DNA from: an uncultured Rubrobacteraceae bacterium
GTDB taxonomy: Bacteria; Actinomycetota; Rubrobacteria; Rubrobacterales; Rubrobacteraceae
Length of the DNA stretch: 10,265 bases
NCBI GenBank assembly: GCA_902805985.1
Contig: CADCUW010000576.1
Coordinates: 1-10,265 of the forward strand
Direction: 5' to 3'
Below are positions 5,511-10,265 of the stretch, in pieces (position 1 is the stretch's first letter; every line of letters begins with the position of its first letter). The notes under the pieces are model-generated. The model was not told where the DNA came from. It saw nothing but the letters and a program-made list of their open reading frames with translations, and did not search any database. The position numbers were made by a program, and so were the translations under genes.

Positions 5511-5528
5511 TTCACCCGAGTGCGTGGA
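5511..5528 (+). repeat. dispersed hairpin repeat, copy 5, left arm only
   Basis: TTCACCCGAGTGCGTGGA matches the left arm of the other copies (mini-hairpin CAC-CCGA-GTG) and is cut directly by the IS1182-like left end GAGACTG. I cannot find a convincing right arm beyond the element at 6083. It lies 75 bases after the membrane-protein stop codon, same orientation. Confidence 0.65.
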
Positions 5529-6082
5529 GAGACTGTTTGGAAAATCGAAACGAGTACCGGATCGGGGTTCCGAGGACCGCCAAGACGGGGCAAAGGGGCC
5601 TCTATTGGCAGCTTCTTGGCGCCGAAAACGTCAGGTCGAGAAGCCTTGTACCAGGCCGACGCCGCCACCTGCAATGCCTGTCCCGCGAAGAGCCGATGCA
5701 CGACGAGCCCCCGCGGACGCACGCTGCGCCGCAGCCTCGACGAGACGTACTTCGACCGGGTACGCGGCTACCAAGGGACCGAACCCGACGAGAAGGCCCT
5801 CCGAAAGAGCAGGGTGTGGGTGGAGCCGCTCTTCGCCGAGGCGAAGGAATGGCACGGCATGTTCAGGTTCAGGAGGCTGCGGAAGGTGAACGGCGAAGCC
5901 TTGCTGGTCGCCGCCGGGCAGAACGTGAAGCGGCTACTGACCTTCGGAGGCCGCGGACCCGGAAAGGCGACGCAAGTGGCGGCGCTGCGCCCTCCGGGGC
6001 CACCGCCGACCCACCCCATCATCCTGGCGGCAGGCATCACCGTCGTGCGTAAGCACCTCGCCCAAAACGTTTCTCAACAGGC
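5529..6082 (+). mobile_element. internally deleted IS1182-family element, 554 bp
   Basis: The left end GAGACTGTTTGGAAAAT and the right end, read inward on the minus strand as GCCTGTTGAGAAACG, share CTGTT..GAAA as imperfect terminal inverted repeats. TGGA occurs immediately outside both ends (5525-5528 and 6083-6086), a candidate 4-bp target duplication. Inside is only the C-terminal part of a transposase, so the N-terminal and central coding region has been deleted. The element would need a transposase in trans to move. The left end sits inside the hairpin repeat at the same position as the insertion at 1383-1516. Confidence 0.65.
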
Positions 6083-6089
6083 TGGATGA
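5634..6089 (+). pseudogene. IS1182-family transposase, C-terminal remnant
   Basis: The frame reads GREALYQADAATCNACPAKS then RCTTSPRGRTLRR, the Cys-rich CxxCP....C segment, followed by SRVWVEPLFAEAKEWHGMFR, then FRRLRKVNGEALLVAAGQNV and KRLL. This is the end of IS1182-type DDE transposases: the third catalytic acid lies in the VEPLFAEAK segment and a terminal helix follows. The first two catalytic Asp residues and the DNA-binding domain are missing. The frame is open back to about 5508, but residues before about 5634 come from the IS end and repeat, not from the enzyme. The stop at 6087-6089 lies just past the right inverted repeat. Confidence 0.8.
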
Positions 6090-6202
6090 TTACCTTAAGA
6101 GTCTTCTGGTCCGATAATGTCCGAATCGGCCTCCGACTCCTACCACGAGCAGCTCGACCGCAGACGTGGTCGGAGGGCGCGGTCACCGCGGTGCAGTCGA
6201 CC

Positions 6203-6778
6203 TCACGGGACCGGCGCGCAGAGCCGCCGGGCGGCCTCGACGATCGCGGTGCGGTGGGCGGCGAGGCGGTCGGGGGAGTACGGGTCGCCGTCGGCGGCGG
6301 CGAGCAGGTCCCGGGGACTGAGAAGCCAGCTCGAGGTCAGCCCCTGGACTAGCACGAGCAGGTCCGTGGGGGGAAGCCCGCTCGCCGTGAGGCCGCTCCC
6401 CCCGCCGGCCATCGCCTCGATCTTCTGGGCGTAGACGTCGGACACGTCCGGGCCCGAGGCGGGCCGCTCGAGGTGGCGCCACATGCCCATTCTCAGCGCC
6501 TCGGGGTGCTCTAGCAGGTAATCGAACATCCGCCCCGCGTACCCGGGCAGGTCGTCCTCGGTCAGCGGGACGGCCTCGACGAGATCGGAGATCACGCGCC
6601 GCAAGGCGGCGTTGAACAGCCCCTCCTTGCTCCCGTAATAGACGTAGATGGAGCGCTGGTTGGCCCCGGATGCCTCTGCGATGCGCCCCACACGCGCCCC
6701 GGCCAGCCCGTGCGCGGCGAACTCCTCGATCGCCGCCTTCAGTATCCGATTCTGTGTCGCCGCGGAGTCACGAACCAT
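6203..6778 (-). CDS. TetR-family transcriptional repressor
   Basis: The 191-residue protein has a TetR N-terminal DNA-binding domain: ATQNRILKAAIEEFAAHGLA (helix 1), ARVGRIAEASGANQRSIYVY (helix-turn-helix, about 28-48) and YGSKEGLFNAALRR. A helical ligand-binding C-terminal domain of normal length follows. It is divergent from the SDR gene. Two arms of a perfect 14-bp inverted repeat flank the shared promoter region, the expected place for its own operator. ATG 6778 coincides with the predicted transcription start (minus-strand -10 TAGAAT at 6790-6785), so the mRNA is probably leaderless. It most likely represses itself and the SDR gene; the inducer is unknown. Confidence 0.93.
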   Translation of the reverse strand: MVRDSAATQNRILKAAIEEFAAHGLAGARVGRIAEASGANQRSIYVYYGSKEGLFNAALRRVISDLVEAVPLTEDDLPGYAGRMFDYLLEHPEALRMGMWRHLERPASGPDVSDVYAQKIEAMAGGGSGLTASGLPPTDLLVLVQGLTSSWLLSPRDLLAAADGDPYSPDRLAAHRTAIVEAARRLCAPVP

Positions 6779-6784
6779 GACCAG

Positions 6785-6812
6785 ATTCTAGCAGAATGTA
6801 CCAAGTAAGTAA
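6785..6812 (-). promoter_or_regulatory. promoter of the TetR gene, leaderless
   Basis: The minus strand has TTACTT (6812-6807), 16 bases, then TAGAAT (6790-6785). Transcription would start about 6-8 bases later, at or next to the ATG at 6778. The -35 lies inside the left operator arm, consistent with autorepression. Confidence 0.5.
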
Positions 6813-6872
6813 CTGGTTATTGACAAACGCCGTTCCAGGTCGTAACCTTCGAACTATTCAGTTACTTACTTG
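6802..6872. promoter_or_regulatory. paired TetR operators in the divergent promoter region
   Basis: CAAGTAAGTAACTG (6802-6815) and CAGTTACTTACTTG (6859-6872) are perfect inverted copies of each other, with centres 57 bp apart. The left arm abuts the SDR -35 and covers the TetR -35. The right arm lies just after the predicted SDR transcription start. This placement fits two operators for the adjacent TetR repressor. Confidence 0.75.
6820..6848 (+). promoter_or_regulatory. promoter of the SDR gene
   Basis: A consensus -35 TTGACA (6820-6825) is followed 17 bases later by TAACCT (6843-6848), a weaker -10. The start would fall near 6855, just before the right operator arm. Confidence 0.55.
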
Positions 6873-6883
6873 AGGAGGCGACG

Positions 6884-7654
6884 GTGGGAACCCGGCTACA
6901 AGGCAAGACAGCGCTCGTCACGGGCGCGACCAGCAACATAGGGCGCGCGATCGCCGCGGCGTTCGCCGCGGAGGGGGCTCACGTCGTCGTCACGGGGCGT
7001 AGCGAGAAGCGGGGCGCCGAGGTCGTCGGGGAGATCCGGGCGGCCGGGGGTCGGGCGGACTTTGTCCGGGCCGACCTCGACGGATCGGCCGCAGCCTCCT
7101 GGGGGCTGGCCGAGGAGGCCAACCGGGTGCTGGGCGGGCGCATCGACGTGCTCGTCAACAACGCCGGCATCTTCCCGCCCAATTCGACCGCAGACACCGA
7201 CGGAGAACTGCTCGACCGGGTTTGGGCCGTCAACGTCAAGGCGCCGTACCTCCTGACCGCCGAGGTCGCGCCGCAGATGGCCGCGCGGGGAGGGGGTGCG
7301 ATCATCAACCTCGGCTCCTGGCTCTCGCGCCTGGGCATCCCGGTCGCGACGGCCTACAACGCTACCAAGGGCGCGATGGAGACGCTCACCCGCGATTGGG
7401 CGGCGGAGTTCGGGCCTGCGGGCGTGCGCGTCAACGCTATCGCCCCCGGCGTGATCCAGAATCCGGCGTTCGGCGGCGCGCCCGAGGGCTCGGACCTCGC
7501 GATGAGGGGCACGCCGGCCGGGACCAGCGGTCCGCCGGAGGCCATAGCCCACGCCGCCGTTTACCTCGCCAGCGACGAGGCGGCCTTCGTGCACGGGAGC
7601 GTCTTCGACGTCGACGGTGGGCGCGGCAGCATCGCGGTGGTGGGCACCGCCTAG
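6884..7654 (+). CDS. SDR-family NAD(P)-dependent oxidoreductase
   Basis: The 256-residue protein is a classical short-chain dehydrogenase/reductase with a Rossmann fold. It has the nucleotide motif TGATSNIG (13-20), NNAG (92-95), Asn117, catalytic Ser145 (INLGS), Tyr158 and Lys162 (YNATK), and the family's C-terminal 'VDGG' strand. It would interconvert an alcohol and a ketone/aldehyde using NAD(P)H; the substrate is unknown. GTG 6884 has GAGGAGG about 6 bases upstream. A basic residue after the first strand (TGRSEKR) hints at NADP preference, but this is weak. It is probably repressed by the divergent TetR gene and co-transcribed with the oxidoreductase that starts at 7759. Confidence 0.95.
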   Translation: MGTRLQGKTALVTGATSNIGRAIAAAFAAEGAHVVVTGRSEKRGAEVVGEIRAAGGRADFVRADLDGSAAASWGLAEEANRVLGGRIDVLVNNAGIFPPNSTADTDGELLDRVWAVNVKAPYLLTAEVAPQMAARGGGAIINLGSWLSRLGIPVATAYNATKGAMETLTRDWAAEFGPAGVRVNAIAPGVIQNPAFGGAPEGSDLAMRGTPAGTSGPPEAIAHAAVYLASDEAAFVHGSVFDVDGGRGSIAVVGTA

Positions 7655-7673
7655 GGAACGGAGCACCAGAACC

Positions 7674-7698
7674 CACCGGGCGCGAAGACGTCCCGGTG
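7674..7698 (+). repeat. stem-loop between the two oxidoreductase genes
   Basis: CACCGGG (7674-7680) pairs with CCCGGTG (7692-7698) across an 11-base loop. No T-tract follows, so it is more likely an mRNA-processing or attenuating structure than an intrinsic terminator. Confidence 0.4.
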
Positions 7699-7758
7699 CC
7701 GCTCGTCCGGCTCTACCGCGCGGCGGGCGGATCACCCGGGAACCGAAAGGCGGTTTGC

Positions 7759-8629
7759 ATGAAGCTGGGAATACACTTCGCGAACTTCACGCTCCCGGGC
7801 GGCCCCGGGTCGCTGGCGCCTACCTTGGCCGCCACGGCCCGCGCCGCGGAGGAGGGGGGCGCCTCGGACTTCACCGTGATGGACCACTTCTTCCAGATGG
7901 AGTCCCTCGCCACCGCCCAGGACCCGATGCTCGAGGGGTACACTTCGCTCGGCTTCCTGGCCGGCCAGACCCGGACCATGACCTTAGGCGCCCTGGTCAC
8001 TGGGATCACCTACCATCATCCCGGCCTGCTCGCCAAGACCGTGATCACCCTCGACGTCCTCTCCGGTGGCCGGGCGATGCTAGGTATCGGGGCGGCGTGG
8101 TACGAGCGCGAGCACCGGAGGCTCGGAATGCCGTTCCCGGCCGTGGGTGAGCGGTTCGAGCGCCTGGAGGAGACGCTGGAGATCTGCAAGCAGATTATGG
8201 GGCGACGACGACGGTCCCTACAAGGGCCGCCACTACCGGCTGGAGGAGACGATCTGCTCGCCCCGCCCGGTCCAGCAGCCGGCCCCGAAGATACTCATTG
8301 GGGGCATGGGCGAGCGCAAGACTCTCCGCCTCGTCGCGCGCCACGCCGACGCGTGCAACCTGCTCGCCTTCGACCCGACGACCGTGAGACACAAGCTCGA
8401 CGTGCTGGCTCGCCACTGCGAGTCCGAAGGCCGAGACCCAGCCGGCATAGAGAAGACCATAATCACGGGCTCGGACCCGCTCGACGGCGCGGACGCCTTC
8501 GTCGCCAGCATGGAAGGTTACGCTGAACTCGGGATAGAGAAGGTCTGGGTGGGCCCGCCCGGCCCCGAGCCGGCGGCCTGGGTCGGACGCGTCACCGAGA
8601 AGGTCGTCCCGAGGCTGCGGGAACTGTAG
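7759..8629 (+). pseudogene. LLM-class F420-dependent oxidoreductase, broken by a frameshift near 8200
   Basis: The first frame (7759 to about 8200) encodes MKLGIHFANFTLPGG and then the LLM-class TIM-barrel signatures FTVMDHFFQMES, LGALVTGITYHHPGLLAK, TLDVLSGGRAMLGIGAAWYE and REHRRLGMPFP. After GAGATCTGCAAGCAGATTATG the homologous reading resumes in another frame as WGDDDGPYKGRHYRLEETIC, KILIGGMGERKTLRLVARHA, DACNLLAFDPTTVRHKLDVL, ending VVPRLREL. A loss of two bases (ATG TGG GGC to ATG GGG C) would explain it. The intact enzyme would be a roughly 290-residue F420- or FMN-dependent monooxygenase/dehydrogenase. ATG 7759 has GAAAGG eight bases upstream. The break may be real or a sequencing error; coding bias is otherwise well kept. 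Confidence 0.85.
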
Positions 8630-8708
8630 CGGGGTGATCGCCCGCTACGATGGTGGTCCGTGCCAGCCGGAGGAACCGGGTTCCCGGCGCGTTTCCGGCG
8701 ACCGTCGA

Positions 8709-8758
8709 GGTCGGATCGAGGGCCCCGACGTCGATCCGGTACCTTGCGAGATCCGACC
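8709..8758. repeat. 9-bp inverted repeat in the gap after the LLM gene
   Basis: GGTCGGATC (8709-8717) and GATCCGACC (8750-8758) are perfect inverted copies, 32 bases apart. There is no T-tract. It could be a transcript-end hairpin or a transposon scar. Confidence 0.35.
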
Positions 8759-8797
8759 GCTGCCGTGCAATTCCCCCGGCATCATGCGATGACCCCT

Positions 8798-8831
8798 AAC
8801 TCTTCGCTTAAGCGGAGAGTTAAGAAGAGTT
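8798..8831. repeat. nested palindrome at the edge of a transposase remnant
   Basis: AACTCTTCGCTT (8798-8809) is followed by AAGCGGAGAGTT (8810-8821), a 24-bp palindrome with one mismatched pair. The outer AACTCTT (8798-8804) also pairs with AAGAGTT (8825-8831). It lies directly before the first codons of the decayed integrase, so it is probably a residual or joined IS end. Confidence 0.55.
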
Positions 8832-9306
8832 CGTCGGGGCGCACGACCGGTGGGTGGAGCAGTACAACACGCAGAAACACTGGGCACACGAGCACCGCAA
8901 GGATGCCGGCCGGAGCCCTTCGGAGGTTTTGGGCTTCCTCACCGGCGCTCGTCGCAAACCGTAGGATCTGGAGCGGGCGTTCTTCACGATCAGGTTCACC
9001 CGCGCCCTCGACGTCTCTGGGGACGCCCGCCTGAAACATTGGCGCGTACACGGCGAAGAGGGGCTGGCGCGCAGGGAGGTCGCCCTGTGGCTCGGGACGG
9101 AGAGCCTCACCCTCAGGTACGGGGGCGAGCGCTTCTCCCGCTACGAGGTCGCCTACTCGCCCGGCAGCGGCCACTTGCGGCGGGTCGTCGGTAGCCCAAA
9201 GCATATCGGGACGCCCCACCGGTGGGGACGACCCCAGCCACGGCTCTTCTCCCTCGAGGAAGCCGGGTCCGGTATGGGTCACTGGCGGTTGAGGTCGTCC
9301 CGGTGA
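8824..9306 (+). pseudogene. decayed integrase-core (IS481-like) transposase, C-terminal part
   Basis: One frame reads HDRWVEQYNTQKHWAHEHRK then DAGRSPSEVLGFLTGARRKP, a TAG stop (8962-8964), then DLERAFFTIRFTRALDVSGD, ARLKHWRVHGEEGLARREVA, LWLGTESLTLRYGGERFSRY and finally QPRLFSLEEAGSG. The WxxxYNxxKxHxAH-type motif of the integrase core and the C-terminal 'HWRvYGEEGLA..e..LWL' and 'PRLFsL.eaG' segments resemble integrase-type transposases that I place near IS481. The N-terminal HTH and the first DDE residues are absent and the frame is interrupted, so it is a relic. A perfect 14-bp palindrome (CCCCACCGGTGGGG, 9214-9227) lies inside it. Confidence 0.7.
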
Positions 9307-9364
9307 ACTCGACAACTTCACGCTCGACCCGCTGGGCGTCCCGAAGCCGGCATCCCGAAGCCGC

Positions 9365-9943
9365 TTATTCGATATTCTCGGCCCGGACACGGTCGCTGAC
9401 ACGGTCGCTCCCTTTCCCGTGCGTGGGAGGAGCGCTCTCCAGCGACCCGATCATCTGGCGCAAGAGCTCGCCAAGCTGCCGTTTCTCGGCGTCTGTGAAC
9501 GTTCGCGTCGCCGCCTCGTTCGAGGCAATGGTGCAGGGCACGAGAGAGTCTCGGAGGGAACGGCCCCTGTCAGTGAGGAAGATGTTGATGCGGCGGCGGT
9601 CGCTCGCGTTCCGCTCGCGCCGGACGAGGCCGTCGCGCTCCATGCGGTCGATGGTGCGCACCATTGTAGCGTCCTCGATCGCGACGCCGCGGCTGAGGTC
9701 CCCCTGGGACTGGCCGTCCCGCGCCCACAGGAACATCAGTACGGCCCACTGCCCGACGGAAACCCCGTGAGCCGCCAGGCGGCCCGCCAGCTCCCGGGCG
9801 AACGCCCTGGCCAGGCGGGTGACGAGGTAGCCCACGCTCTCCTCGATGACGAAGGGTTCGTCCCCCGGGGCCTCGTCCCCCGGAGGGGCCGGACCGTCCC
9901 GACTCACCACCACCCTGAATTCGGACTTCGGCGTCTTTCGCAC
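9365..9943 (-). CDS. MarR-family transcriptional regulator
   Basis: The protein (192 residues from GTG 9943, 194 from TTG 9949) has a Pro/Asp-rich N-terminal extension of about 25 residues. A helical dimerisation region (EESVGYLVTRLARAFARELA) and the MarR winged helix follow: VSVGQWAVLMFLWARDGQSQ, GDLSRGVAIEDATMVRTIDR (recognition helix), MERDGLVRRERNASDRRRIN and the wing IFLTDRGRSL. The last is the conserved D-RR-x-x-x-LT-G motif. It should bind a palindromic operator as a dimer and respond to a small ligand. I favour GTG 9943 because a good promoter predicts a transcript starting there. Its target is not obvious: the genes to its left are transposon debris and those to the right lie outside the window. 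Confidence 0.92.
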   Translation of the reverse strand: MRKTPKSEFRVVVSRDGPAPPGDEAPGDEPFVIEESVGYLVTRLARAFARELAGRLAAHGVSVGQWAVLMFLWARDGQSQGDLSRGVAIEDATMVRTIDRMERDGLVRRERNASDRRRINIFLTDRGRSLRDSLVPCTIASNEAATRTFTDAEKRQLGELLRQMIGSLESAPPTHGKGSDRVSDRVRAENIE

Positions 9944-9949
9944 GACCAA

Positions 9950-9978
9950 AGATTAGCATAGCAAATATCAACTGCCAA
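9950..9978 (-). promoter_or_regulatory. promoter of the MarR gene, probably leaderless
   Basis: The minus strand has TTGGCA (9978-9973), exactly 17 bases, then TAATCT (9955-9950). The start would lie near 9943-9944, at the proposed GTG codon. No Shine-Dalgarno is visible. Confidence 0.6.
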
Positions 9979-10265
9979 CCCCGCGTACCGGTACCATTCT
10001 GGGAAACATCGCTAGGCCGGATGGCCCTATCCGGCCTCGTGCAGGCCTATGCGGACTTACAAGATGTTGTGTCGCCCTGTATGTTCCGCGACGTCGTGGG
10101 AGCGATTCGGGGGCCTCAGCAGGGCCGGTCCATGCGAGATCCTGCACGCGCAGTTTGGAGAACCTGCTCTCTGGGACGTACGGTGAATAAGGGGCGGTGC
10201 GTTAGCTGCGGGGACGTTTGGGGTGGCTTCGAAGGTAACAGGGAGCATCGCTGGGCCCGGTGATG
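9979..10265. other. gene-free right edge with one strong hairpin
   Basis: I find no supportable gene here. GGCCGGAT (10015-10022) pairs perfectly with ATCCGGCC (10029-10036) across a 6-base loop, with no T-tract. A weak sixth copy of the hairpin repeat may lie at 10153-10194. Confidence 0.5.
10153..10194 (-). repeat. possible degenerate sixth copy of the hairpin repeat with IS-end remnant
   Basis: The minus strand reads CCTTATTCACCGTACGTCCC then AGAGAGCAGGTTCT. The first part resembles CCTTATGCACCGGAGTGCGT with a 2-3 base gap. The second resembles the IS1182-like end AGAGACTGTTTGG that follows the repeat at 5528. Similarity is low and could be chance. Confidence 0.25.

Noticed and set aside
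1331..5528. Integron-type attC sites (gene followed by a hairpin recombination site)
   Set aside because: The repeats follow the strand of their gene, so orientations are mixed, and they lack paired core sites of the GTTRRRY type; no integrase gene is present.
1331..5528. CRISPR array
   Set aside because: Copies are hundreds of bases apart, not identical and in both orientations; no cas genes.
6896..7735. 279-residue minus-strand ORF opposite the SDR gene
   Set aside because: Arg/Gly/Asp-rich translation without domains; the SDR frame has all catalytic residues.
8200..8201. Programmed ribosomal frameshifting in the LLM gene
   Set aside because: No slippery heptamer, no downstream pseudoknot and no precedent in this enzyme family; a simple indel explains it better.
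10021..10263. 80-residue plus-strand ORF at the right edge
   Set aside because: No ribosome site, begins inside a hairpin and shows no family motif or clear codon bias.

Overview
The window is high-GC DNA (G and C clearly dominate codon third positions) with many GTG starts, purine-rich Shine-Dalgarno sites and at least two likely leaderless promoters. The small zinc-ribbon protein, the Crp-type regulator and the PH-like hypothetical protein resemble proteins I associate with Rubrobacter or other deep-branching Actinomycetota. That assignment is from memory and was not tested by search.

Layout. Positions 1-181 (minus) hold the N-terminus of a peptide-type ABC transporter solute-binding protein, cut by the window edge. 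Positions 487-1092 (minus) encode an ECF sigma factor. Its leader (about 1096-1190) folds as a GEMM-I-class cyclic-dinucleotide riboswitch whose closing stem would pair with the sigma Shine-Dalgarno. Positions 1557-2264 (minus) are a Crp/Fnr regulator. A two-gene minus-strand operon follows (PH-like hypothetical at 2966-3397, zinc-ribbon protein at 2689-2922). Next come a chimeric or decayed ORF with an ester-cyclase (SnoaL-like) C-terminus (3586-4164) and a plus-strand FUSC/aromatic-acid-exporter-like membrane protein (4302-5435). The rest is a 554-bp IS1182-like deletion derivative (5529-6082), a TetR regulator (6203-6778, minus) divergent from an SDR oxidoreductase (6884-7654), an F420-dependent LLM-class oxidoreductase broken by a frameshift (7759-8629), a decayed integrase-type transposase (8824-9306) and a MarR regulator (9365-9943, minus).

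The least expected structure is a dispersed hairpin repeat of about 45-80 bp. It has a core CACCGGAGTGCGTGGA followed by a second stem and often an arm ending GTTCGTGC. Copies sit at about 1331-1537, 2591-2636, 3502-3580, 4169-4241 and 5511-5528, with a weak candidate at 10153-10194. Where an upstream gene is recognisable, the repeat lies just after its 3' end in the same orientation. In two copies an IS1182-like end joins the repeat at the same position, so the repeat looks like an insertion target for these elements.

Working together: the TetR gene and the SDR gene share a divergent promoter flanked by a 14-bp inverted operator pair, and probably form one regulated redox module with the (now broken) LLM oxidoreductase. 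The sigma factor appears to be controlled at translation by a cyclic dinucleotide. The remaining genes look like independent accessory units separated by repeats and transposon debris.
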